This document shows positions 1-7,432 of a stretch of 34,607 nucleotides of DNA, piece by piece (the first letter of the stretch is position 1; every line of letters begins with the position of its first letter). The position numbers were made by a program, and so were the translations under genes. The notes beneath the pieces are model-generated. The model was not told the DNA's origin. It saw only the letters and a list, made by a program, of their open reading frames with translations, and made no database searches. Origin of the DNA: Candidatus Zixiibacteriota bacterium (GTDB taxonomy: Bacteria > Zixibacteria > MSB-5A5 > GN15 > FEB-12); contig JAJRUL010000159.1 of the NCBI GenBank assembly GCA_024277795.1, positions 1 to 34,607 on the forward strand, written 5' to 3'.

Positions 1-179
1 ATCGTATCTCCAATATGCAAACCTACAGACGATCCGACATTGATATAGACCGCCTCTGCAGAAAGATAGGTCACTTCTCCACTATGAGCCGGCTCGGATT
101 TACTGGTATTACTGAAAGCTGTTTCCACTAACAGAAAACTCAACAGCAAAATTATACTTAGTATAGTTCTATGCATCAT
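1..179 (-). CDS. Exported protein of unknown function, N-terminal fragment (cut by window edge)
   Basis: This is not in the ORF track because it runs off the left edge. Reading leftward from tandem ATG codons at 179 and 176, the frame is open to base 1. It starts MMHRTILSIILLLSFLLVETAFSN, a clear signal peptide, followed by a segment with a 'VYINVGSSVGLHIGDT' stretch. That stretch resembles small beta-barrel segments of the FlgT-C or surface-protein kind, but this is only a resemblance. An AAGGAA ribosome site lies just upstream. The gene begins 5 bp after the stop of the 22-heme cytochrome, so it is the fifth gene of the cytochrome operon. An outer-membrane partner of the conduit is possible but not shown. 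Confidence 0.75.
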   Translation of the reverse strand, partial: MMHRTILSIILLLSFLLVETAFSNTSKSEPAHSGEVTYLSAEAVYINVGSSVGLHIGDT

Positions 180-184
180 GTTCC

Positions 185-1921
185 TTACGGTTTTGTTCCG
201 TCTGCATGACAGCCATAACAGACCTGACTATTATAAGAATAGCCAGATTCGCCCTTGTGCTTGTCATCCATTGCAGTTCGATTGTGTTCATGACAATTGA
301 AACATGTAAACTGTTTACGGTCTCCAGGAACCTCATGACAAGTTGAACATTGACTCCACTTAGATCTATGCTTTCCAGAATAGATAGGGAAATACTGCCC
401 ATCATGAGCAATAAATCGTCCAGCCTGACCATCAGGATGGCAATCAAGACAAAGCGGACTTAAGTAACTATATCCTTGCATACCACTGTGAGTATTATCC
501 GTATCTGTTTGATTATGCTTATGACAAGTAAAACAGTTAAACTCTTTTCTATCAGTCGGATTTGTATGACAAGCTGAACACTGAGACCATTGGTTGTTGT
601 GTTTTCCGGAAAAAATCGGGAAAAACTGTGCATCATGATCGACGTATGAACCCCTAACACCAGTTGGGTGACAATCAAGACAGAGCTGGCTCTGATAGGC
701 ATAGCCTGCAAAACCACTATGAATAGCATCAGTATCCGTCTGATTGTGTTTGTGACAATTAAAACAACTGAACTGCGTTCTATCTGAAGGTGTTGTATGA
801 CACTCAGTACATTGTTGCCACTGGGCATTATGAATCCCGGAATAGATAGGAAAAAATTGGCCGTCATGTGCAACAAATGTACCTTTCTCACCTGTAGGAT
901 GACAGTCGTAACACGCTGAACTCAAATAAGAGTATCCAGTCATACTGCCGTGTTTACCATCCATTTCACTCTGTCTATGCTGGTGACACTGCAGACAACT
1001 AAATTGTCGTCTATCACTCGGAACAACATGACAAACAGCACATTGATCCCATTGATCATTGTGCTTTCCTGAGTAAATAGGGAATGATTGTGCATCATGG
1101 TCTATAAACGGCTCTGCTTCACCTGTCGGGTGACAATCATAACATGCTATGCTCTGATAAGAATAACCGGGAATACTCAAATGATACGGATCAGTATCTC
1201 CCTGATTGTGCTCATGGCAATCTACACAGGAAAAAATTGCGTAACTCGATGGATCAATGTGACACTCAGCACAATCTCCCCATTCCCCACTATGCTTTCC
1301 ATTATATATAGGAAAGATCGGGTCATGGTCAGGGAATCGTCCAGGTCTAAACGCATGCATCTGATGACAAAGCTGACAATCTATTGGCATACCGGCGGCT
1401 ACATGATCAGGTTCTGTCGTTTCAAGATATGTTGTCTCATGACATGATATGCATGATAGATTCGGGAACGACAGGTCTCCTCTTGGTAGATTAGTATGAC
1501 ATCCAAGGCAGTCGACAAGTGCATGACGGCCCATCAGTGGGAAGTTTGTATTTTCATGAATACTGTGGCTGTCAAAAACCTCCCATCCTCGAGATGTATG
1601 ACAACGAGTGCAATCTATACCCAGCTTTCCTTCATGTACATCTGTATGACATGATAAACAATCAGTCGTGACCCCTTTGAAATTCTTTATATTATGACAA
1701 CCTACACACTCTGCATGTGCATGACGTTCTTCAAGATCAAATGATGTCAGATTATTATGATCAAATTCCACATCAGAAAATGAGCTTGTTGTGTGGCAAG
1801 TCTCACATTCGAATTTAATCTTACCATGCGGATTATTTACTACCTGAGCATTAACTCCCATTGAGAGAAGAATCATAGCACTCATAAAGAGTAGTTGTTT
1901 CATTCTATCCAAACTGATCAC
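185..1921 (-). CDS. 22-heme c-type cytochrome, exported, with five tandem triheme repeats
   Basis: I count 22 CXXCH heme-attachment motifs in 578 residues, after a signal peptide ending near VNAQ. The first seven motifs (residues ~39-195) are irregular, with 'FPLxGxH...CxxCH' spacing. Residues ~203-578 are five consecutive ~77-residue units, each with three CXXCH and conserved FPIYxGKH, HNQxDxD and GYSY blocks. The protein is therefore periplasmic or on the cell surface and should carry a long heme chain. I keep the GTG start at 1921: a strong AAGGAG sits 7 nt upstream and the codon shares its G with the stop of the preceding gene (TAGTG), suggesting translational coupling. An internal ATG at 1903 would also keep the signal peptide but has a poor ribosome site. 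The electron partner and substrate are unknown. Confidence 0.95.
   Translation of the reverse strand: MISLDRMKQLLFMSAMILLSMGVNAQVVNNPHGKIKFECETCHTTSSFSDVEFDHNNLTSFDLEERHAHAECVGCHNIKNFKGVTTDCLSCHTDVHEGKLGIDCTRCHTSRGWEVFDSHSIHENTNFPLMGRHALVDCLGCHTNLPRGDLSFPNLSCISCHETTYLETTEPDHVAAGMPIDCQLCHQMHAFRPGRFPDHDPIFPIYNGKHSGEWGDCAECHIDPSSYAIFSCVDCHEHNQGDTDPYHLSIPGYSYQSIACYDCHPTGEAEPFIDHDAQSFPIYSGKHNDQWDQCAVCHVVPSDRRQFSCLQCHQHRQSEMDGKHGSMTGYSYLSSACYDCHPTGEKGTFVAHDGQFFPIYSGIHNAQWQQCTECHTTPSDRTQFSCFNCHKHNQTDTDAIHSGFAGYAYQSQLCLDCHPTGVRGSYVDHDAQFFPIFSGKHNNQWSQCSACHTNPTDRKEFNCFTCHKHNQTDTDNTHSGMQGYSYLSPLCLDCHPDGQAGRFIAHDGQYFPIYSGKHRSKWSQCSTCHEVPGDRKQFTCFNCHEHNRTAMDDKHKGESGYSYNSQVCYGCHADGTKP
188..1315 (-). repeat. 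Five tandem 231-bp coding repeats (triheme module)
   Basis: The segment encodes five successive ~77-aa modules, each with three heme motifs. The spacing is visible in DNA: the 'gtgcatcatgg'-like and 'gggaa-atactg'-like blocks recur every 231 bp near 1095, 864, 633 and 402. The last module, at the C-terminus, is slightly short. The copies are diverged but clearly related. This is an intragenic protein repeat, not a CRISPR or IS. Confidence 0.9.
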
Positions 1922-3393
1922 TATATCTCTCCTTGCCTAGGTGTGAGCGATCCGATATTACTGTCATGACAATCCTTACACTGCTTACCAAGCGGTCGAT
2001 ATCTGAATCCCTCAATATCATGATCCTTTTGCAGTACATGACATTGGTTGCATGCGACTTTCTTGTGTGCACCTTCAAGCGGATACGTTGTGTTCTGTGT
2101 ATGATCGAAATCTACTATTAACCAACTGTCGTTAGTATGACAATCCGTGCAGATCTTTACTGGAGCTGTTGCAGTAAATTGGGCATTGTGCTGATCCTTA
2201 TGACATCCTGTACAATTCTTGTCCTCAAAAACGAACTTACGATATTCTTTCTCCTTTTCTTTCTGTACAGTATGGCACGCGATGCACGGCTGGGCTTGGT
2301 GTGCACCGAAAAGTTTGAATTCGGATTGATTGTGGTCAGCAAGTGTATAGTTTGCCGGTTTGAATCCATCAACTGAATGACACGATTCACATTTCCCTTT
2401 ATCTTCTCTTTGAGCAAACTGACCAAAGTGTAAATCAGAGTGGCAATCGGTACAAAACTTTGATTTCATTTTCTTTTTGCTGATTCCACCTTTATGACAT
2501 TTCTCGCAAACCAGTAGTGTATGTTTCCCGCGCAACGGATAGTTGGTCTTGTTATGATCAAAATTCTTTGCTGATACTTTCAGCCAGCCGGAAGTACTAT
2601 GACACTTTGTACAGTTCTGTCCAAACTTGTCTTGATGAATATCTTTGTGACAGTCAGTACACGCGCTATGCTTGATGTCAACATATTTTGTATATGATGC
2701 CGTTTGCTTGACCTTGCTCTTCGGATCAATGAGTGTAGTATGACACTTTGTGCAATCAACATTCTTATGTTTTCCTGTCAAAAGGAACTTCGCCTTATCA
2801 TGGTCAAATAATTCTGCTGGCTTAAAACGCTCCATAGTATGACACCCGGAACATCTATCTGGCAACTGCCCTCTGTGTTCTCGACGATGACAACTCAGGC
2901 AAGTTGAATCGAGACCGAAGTACGTTCGAATCATATCGACTGACGGCTCATAACTTTTGAGGTCTTCTTGAATATTGGCAGGGTTGTGACAATCACGACA
3001 TTTTGTTACTCTATGCTTACCAACTAGCTCATAACCGATACTTCCGTGAGTCTCTTGTGTAAATGTTTCTGGTAACGTTATCAAAGCAAAATCGCGACCT
3101 GCATGTTCACTATGACAGACAAGGCACTGCTTCTCTTCTCTTTTTTTCTCTAAAACATGATACCCTCTCTTCTCATCAAGGCTCCGTTTAACCAACTTGT
3201 GACATTCAAGACATTTCCCATCCGTCGGACCTTCCCCCATTTCGTGGCATTTCGTACAGTTTGACAACCCTTCCAACGCTTCATGGTAAGTAGAAAGATC
3301 ACCAGGTGATATCTGTGCATGGGTAACAGAAGTAATACTCATGATCGCAGGTAATACTATTATGATCATAAGGCGATATATAGCGCTTATCAT
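1921..3393 (-). CDS. 17-heme c-type cytochrome, exported
   Basis: The ORF contains 17 CXXCH motifs, many in the context 'FDHxxxxFxLxGKHxxxxCxxCH'. The neighbouring 22-heme protein uses the same module style, so the two share ancestry. A signal peptide (MISAIYRLMIIIVLPAIMSITSVTHAQ) precedes the heme region. The ORF-track start at 3501 lies deep inside the upstream cytochrome b gene and gives an implausible leader. I prefer ATG 3393 (GAAG 6 nt upstream, 8 bp after the upstream stop). ATG 3414 (MDILKQN...) is the alternative, overlapping by 13 bp. It probably takes electrons from the membrane module upstream and passes them to the 22-heme protein downstream. That direction and partnership are inferred from gene order only. 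Confidence 0.93.
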   Translation of the reverse strand: MISAIYRLMIIIVLPAIMSITSVTHAQISPGDLSTYHEALEGLSNCTKCHEMGEGPTDGKCLECHKLVKRSLDEKRGYHVLEKKREEKQCLVCHSEHAGRDFALITLPETFTQETHGSIGYELVGKHRVTKCRDCHNPANIQEDLKSYEPSVDMIRTYFGLDSTCLSCHRREHRGQLPDRCSGCHTMERFKPAELFDHDKAKFLLTGKHKNVDCTKCHTTLIDPKSKVKQTASYTKYVDIKHSACTDCHKDIHQDKFGQNCTKCHSTSGWLKVSAKNFDHNKTNYPLRGKHTLLVCEKCHKGGISKKKMKSKFCTDCHSDLHFGQFAQREDKGKCESCHSVDGFKPANYTLADHNQSEFKLFGAHQAQPCIACHTVQKEKEKEYRKFVFEDKNCTGCHKDQHNAQFTATAPVKICTDCHTNDSWLIVDFDHTQNTTYPLEGAHKKVACNQCHVLQKDHDIEGFRYRPLGKQCKDCHDSNIGSLTPRQGEI

Positions 3394-3401
3394 ATTCTGC
3401 T

Positions 3402-4280
3402 TCAGAATATCCATTTTGAACCCATGAGCAATGCTACAACAATATGACCGATCATTATCACAATCATAACGACAGCAAACGGTTTGTGAATAACGTGCCA
3501 AAGATGAAATACTGAATGAGCCACACCGAGTATATTACGACGACGTCTCATAATTGATCTGCGTCGGATCAGTTTCATTATTTCAGAAGCTACTGCAGGA
3601 GGTACATCATTATGTTTCCTGAGAATCTTTTTTTTCAGAAGATATAGTTGAACGGGTAGTTTGAGATCAGCAACGATCGAATGAGCTATTATCATTAATC
3701 GACTTGTTTTCTTATTGTCAGCTCCCCCTGATTTCTTACTACCTAACTCCAACAAATCAGGAGATACCTGAAAGCTTTCAACCAACAATTGTTCCATCCC
3801 TGAAATAGTAAGATCTATCTGACTTATTGAAAGCTCCATACCATTTTCATCACGAGGGATTTGCATATAAATATACCGACCGATGAATCCGCTACCCGCA
3901 ACAGCTAACATTGAGAAATAGCTAATTGATACTATACCGTTAAACTTCATGGATGTATGAAGTGTTATTAGTAATGGCCCCATAATTCCAAACCATATAT
4001 GAATATCTAACCAATGGCTCATCGTACCATAGCGCATCAACCATTTAGTCCTTTTTCTAGCCGAATAGAGAAACAACAACAGGATCATCATACTCCCTGC
4101 TATTCCTAAACCATGCCCTATAGGGCCACCTGGCTTCAACTGCTGGTGCATCTCATGATGAGGGCGTTCAATAAACGGTAAGGTATAGTAGTCCCAACCG
4201 ACAAATAGTGCATACGCACACATCACGAAACCAACGATATACATCATTATGAGTGTTATTCGAAATATCTTGGCTTTCAT
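3402..4280 (-). CDS. Cytochrome b-like integral membrane protein
   Basis: This 292-residue protein has about five membrane helices: near residues 9-29, 57-74, 93-110, 118-136 and 267-288. Histidines lie in or next to the helices (GHGLG, SHWLDIHIW, TLHTS, HLWHVIHKP, IGHIV), as expected for bis-His heme b ligation in cytochrome b561 or ferric-reductase-like folds. About 120 residues between helices 4 and 5 form a soluble basic insert ending RRRSIMRRRRN. It overlaps the FAD/Fe-S gene by 4 bp (ATGA) and is followed at once by two multiheme cytochromes. A natural role is transfer between the cytoplasmic flavoprotein, the quinone pool and periplasmic hemes. The exact family is not recognised. Confidence 0.8.
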   Translation of the reverse strand: MKAKIFRITLIMMYIVGFVMCAYALFVGWDYYTLPFIERPHHEMHQQLKPGGPIGHGLGIAGSMMILLLFLYSARKRTKWLMRYGTMSHWLDIHIWFGIMGPLLITLHTSMKFNGIVSISYFSMLAVAGSGFIGRYIYMQIPRDENGMELSISQIDLTISGMEQLLVESFQVSPDLLELGSKKSGGADNKKTSRLMIIAHSIVADLKLPVQLYLLKKKILRKHNDVPPAVASEIMKLIRRRSIMRRRRNILGVAHSVFHLWHVIHKPFAVVMIVIMIGHIVVALLMGSKWIF

Positions 4281-5584
4281 CGTTGTCCGTACTTCGTTTC
4301 CATTCGTATACCAAGACTATTAAGAAAAGCTGTAGGAAGTTCGCCACCAATAAAGACAAATACATAATCATTCTTGAGAATCATTTCTTCCCCCTTACAG
4401 TCGAGAATCACACTCTCTGGCTCAATTTTCTTCACCTGTGATTCAAAAATGATAGTTAAACTACCCTTCTTCACGGCCTCGTCTACTCGAACCCTATTCC
4501 CCTCTTTGATTCTACTAAAGATATCTTTTCTATAGGACAAAGTTACTTTTGTACCGTCCTGTTCTGAGAGCATGCAAGCGGCTTCAATAGCAGAATCACC
4601 ACCTCCGACGACTAATACATCAGCTCCCACATATTGATCAGGTTCGATAAGTTTGTAAGCAACTTTTGCAGATTTCTCACCTTCGACATTAAGCTTCCTG
4701 GGGGTTCCGCGTCTTCCTACAGCAAGCAGAATTTTCTTAGTTGTATAACTGTTTTTATTTGATTGTAAGACAAAATGCCCATTGCCTCTATTGATAGACT
4801 CAACTTTCTCTGAACAAACGATCTTCACACCAACATTTTTAACTACATTCTTCCATAACTCAACCAATTCCTCCTTGAATACTTCTGGTTTATTAAAATG
4901 ACCATATTCTGGTATTATCATCGGTTGTGTCATAACTAGTTTTTGACGAGGATACGTAATAATCGCACCGCCAAACTCATCCTCTTGTTCAAGCGTAACT
5001 GCTCGTAAACCTTCCAGTTTTGCTTGTAGTGCCGCTGATAGACCAGCAGGCCCCGCACCGACAATAACCAGATCAAGGATATCATCCCCATTGGAAGAAT
5101 TGTTTCCTGCAATATATTCGACTGCTTCACGTCCTTGAGTTACAGCATTTCTGATAAGTCCCATTCCTCCAAGTTCACCTGCAATATAAATACCAGGTAC
5201 ATTGGTCTCGAAATTCTCACTTATATGAGGTATATCAACTCCTCTACGTGCTGTCCCGAAAACAAGAGATATAGCATTTACCGGACATGCAGTCTGACAC
5301 GCTCCGTGCCCTATACACTTACTGGGTGAAACGAGTACTGCTCTACCATTTACGATTCCCAAAATCCCTTTTTCTGGACATGCTGATAAACATGCCCCGG
5401 TACTTATACATCCGTTAGGATCTATAAGAGGGTGAAGTGATACTGGCTCAATAAGACCAAGCTCCTCAGCCTGTTTGAGTTTATGTTCTGCTTGCTTTGA
5501 GTGTGAACGAACTCTGTACCAATAGTAGTATGGAACAAGTACTGCAAAACCAACAACCACAATAGCGATTAGCGTTTCTACCAT
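4277..5584 (-). CDS. Membrane-tethered ferredoxin-FAD/NAD(P) oxidoreductase
   Basis: The order is: an N-terminal membrane helix (residues ~3-20), a two-motif ferredoxin domain (~50-110), then a thioredoxin-reductase-like FAD/NAD(P) module with dinucleotide motifs VIVGAGPAGLSAA (~172-184) and VLVVGGGDSAIEAA (~327). The ferredoxin motifs are C59-x5-C65-x3-C69-P and C90-x5-C96-x3-C100-P. In each, the usual second cysteine is replaced, by Thr62 and His93. I recall similar CIxxGAC/CIGHGAC motifs in this subfamily, so the change is probably a family trait. I see no CxxC redox-active pair in the FAD part. It is the first gene of the overlapping cytochrome operon and likely couples NAD(P)H to the cytochrome b protein. 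Direction is not determinable here. Confidence 0.88.
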   Translation of the reverse strand: MVETLIAIVVVGFAVLVPYYYWYRVRSHSKQAEHKLKQAEELGLIEPVSLHPLIDPNGCISTGACLSACPEKGILGIVNGRAVLVSPSKCIGHGACQTACPVNAISLVFGTARRGVDIPHISENFETNVPGIYIAGELGGMGLIRNAVTQGREAVEYIAGNNSSNGDDILDLVIVGAGPAGLSAALQAKLEGLRAVTLEQEDEFGGAIITYPRQKLVMTQPMIIPEYGHFNKPEVFKEELVELWKNVVKNVGVKIVCSEKVESINRGNGHFVLQSNKNSYTTKKILLAVGRRGTPRKLNVEGEKSAKVAYKLIEPDQYVGADVLVVGGGDSAIEAACMLSEQDGTKVTLSYRKDIFSRIKEGNRVRVDEAVKKGSLTIIFESQVKKIEPESVILDCKGEEMILKNDYVFVFIGGELPTAFLNSLGIRMETKYGQR

Positions 5585-5965
5585 TCCTATTAAATCCTAT
5601 CTAAACCCAGAGGACCATCTAAACACGCCGTACTATCGGGTATGATTTAGATTATATATATTATCGGTATCAAACAACTCAAAATTGATCAATAATGGAG
5701 AAATCCGATGAAAAATGTCTACATATACATTCTATTGTTATGCAAGGATTTACGATTACAGTATCGGCGCAAGATCTGCTACAATAGCATATAAGAGACT
5801 TTGACCAAGGGATAACCCGGATGACTGCAACAGCCCACTCTGTCAGCTTAGCCAGCTATTATGTGGGTATGTGCGAATAATAGAATATCTTCCTGCCATA
5901 TTCGAAATTGATATACGTGCAACCATAAAATACTTTATAAAAATGCTTTGTAAGAGAGTCAACTG
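5585..5965. other. 381-bp gene-free region upstream of the cytochrome operon
   Basis: This AT-rich spacer lies between two leftward genes, so it should carry the promoter and leader of the cytochrome operon and the 3' end of the HDOD transcript. Reading on the minus strand, a perfect TATAAT occurs at 5656-5651, but I find no well-spaced -35. The 5790-5880 stretch is less AT-rich and has short inverted repeats (GGGATAACCC, AGCTTAGCCAGCT). It did not match any riboswitch consensus I could recall. No terminator with a T-tract was seen. Confidence 0.5.
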
Positions 5966-7165
5966 TTAAGCAGTACTAGCCCTACAAAGCGAAAAGACCA
6001 TATCAGTTTGACTGGTAAGTCCAAGCGACTCTAAATACTCACCTGAAACTGACTCATTCAGGATATTCCCTCGAGCATTTTCATGTGTGTGAAAAACAGA
6101 GGCTAAATATACTGCACAAAGTGCATTTAATTCAGGAACAGGAGTTTTGTCAGGAGTATACTGCATCGCAACCGCTTCAACAATCGGGTCGCAGAACCCC
6201 CAACTTGAAAGCAAATAGGCTCCCAACTGAGCATCATGAACGCCAAGTACTTCAATTTCAGCAAGATACAAAGGCATCTGTTGTGAATTGACAATGTCAA
6301 TGGCATCTTTGAATTCATTCTTAAAGTGCCCGAGCATCAACAGCTTACCAACATCATGTAAAGCACCTGCCAACAAAGAGTCCTCGACGACTTGAGAGGG
6401 CATTCCGAATGAGTGGGCAAGCGTTCTGGCAGAAGTAGCGACACGTAAACATTTATCTCGAATATGCTCTATAGAATATCCTTCTACTGCTGAGACAGAA
6501 TTCTTATCAAACACAGATGTAGCACAAACTATTGTCGAAACAGTTTGCATTCCAAGCATATTTACAGCTTGAGTAACTGAACTAATACGTTGCGAAAGTC
6601 CAAAATATGCAGAGTTAGCCATCTTGAGCATCTGTGCACTCAAGCCAATATCTTGTGATATCAGATTAGAAATATTCTGTACAGAGACATCTTCCTTATT
6701 CATCTCGGAAACAAGCTTTTCATAGATCTCTGGAAGAGTGGGCAAACTACTAACTGAGGATACAATAGAACGTATCCGATCATTACTAATAGTTTGTCTA
6801 AGCTCAATAGAGTTCTTGAGCATATTATTGAACGTGTCCAATTTGATCGGGGTTGAGATAATACGATGTGCGGAGTTTGATGCATCAAAACTACCTGCAT
6901 CATCTTTATTCCCAACAATCAACACCCGCAAACCATCAGCAGTACATTTCGATACGTGCAAGAGCAACTCACTACCTACCATATCCGGGAGATCCTGTTT
7001 TGCAACAATTGCATCCCAGGATTCATTCTCCAATTTGCTGATTGCTTGCTTGCCATCTGATGTAGAAGTAACCTCCCATCCCCCCGACTCCATATTCAAT
7101 TCATCTTTTGATACCAACTCATCCAGCGATTCCACTCCCACTAGTAAGAGACGGTTTGCAGACAT
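5966..7165 (-). CDS. Degenerate receiver domain fused to HDOD domain
   Basis: Residues ~4-120 have the fold pattern of a response-regulator receiver (LLLVGVESLDE ... WDAIVAKQDLPDM ... LRVLIVGNK). The acidic pair is lost and the phosphoacceptor position is Lys in AKQDLP, so phosphorylation as in normal receivers is unlikely. Residues ~135-345 form an HDOD domain, with 'LPTLPEIYEKLV', 'ISQDIGLSAQMLKMANSAYFGL' and 'AGALHDVGKLLML', the last keeping an HD pair. HDOD proteins serve in bacterial signalling, and this one is likely cytoplasmic. The ATG at 7165 has an AGGGA site upstream. It stands alone: 267 bp separate it from pyk and 381 bp from the cytochrome operon. A link to control of that operon is conceivable but untested. 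Confidence 0.88.
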   Translation of the reverse strand: MSANRLLLVGVESLDELVSKDELNMESGGWEVTSTSDGKQAISKLENESWDAIVAKQDLPDMVGSELLLHVSKCTADGLRVLIVGNKDDAGSFDASNSAHRIISTPIKLDTFNNMLKNSIELRQTISNDRIRSIVSSVSSLPTLPEIYEKLVSEMNKEDVSVQNISNLISQDIGLSAQMLKMANSAYFGLSQRISSVTQAVNMLGMQTVSTIVCATSVFDKNSVSAVEGYSIEHIRDKCLRVATSARTLAHSFGMPSQVVEDSLLAGALHDVGKLLMLGHFKNEFKDAIDIVNSQQMPLYLAEIEVLGVHDAQLGAYLLSSWGFCDPIVEAVAMQYTPDKTPVPELNALCAVYLASVFHTHENARGNILNESVSGEYLESLGLTSQTDMVFSLCRASTA

Positions 7166-7432
7166 TGTATTATTCCCTACATATGCTTGAAGTATATTAT
7201 TCTCGATGTATCTATTTCATTCACAAATTATTCACGTAGACATCATACTTCTCTTAATCGGTATCTCTGTTGTCAATCTTTATCATTACTATGAAATACC
7301 ATAGATATACTGTTTTTATTATTAGCCTAAGGCAAAAACAGGGCAGACGTAGCGGTGGTAAGATATTATTATAGAAAGGTTTGGAGAATAGTCTCTAATG
7401 TACTATGTAAACCGTTAGCTCAGGTAAACGCC

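Noticed and set aside
460-891. 143-aa minus-strand ORF and similar frames over the multiheme genes (169-447, 1088-1447, 2157-2426)
   Set aside because: They are shadow frames of the CXXCH-rich genes; the repeated codon pattern keeps alternative frames open, and they have no ribosome site or domain.
188-1315. Regular repeats considered as a CRISPR or satellite array
   Set aside because: The 231-bp period equals 77 codons, the frame is intact and each unit encodes conserved CXXCH motifs, so it is a protein repeat.
3394-3501. N-terminal extension of the 17-heme ORF (start at 3501)
   Set aside because: It overlaps the cytochrome b-like gene by 100 bp and would place 36 non-signal residues before a good signal peptide.
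5695-5787. 30-codon plus-strand ORF (MEKSDEKCLHIH...) in the spacer
   Set aside because: No ribosome site, no promoter in its direction, no recognisable feature; within chance expectation.
5790-5880. Possible c-di-GMP (GEMM) riboswitch, because of a CCGGGTTATCCC stretch on the minus strand
   Set aside because: The conserved GCAAACC and GACGCAAAGCC elements of the class are absent.
6738-7190. 150-aa plus-strand ORF opposite the HDOD gene
   Set aside because: Antisense shadow of a well-supported receiver-HDOD protein; composition is Ser-rich as expected of an antisense frame.
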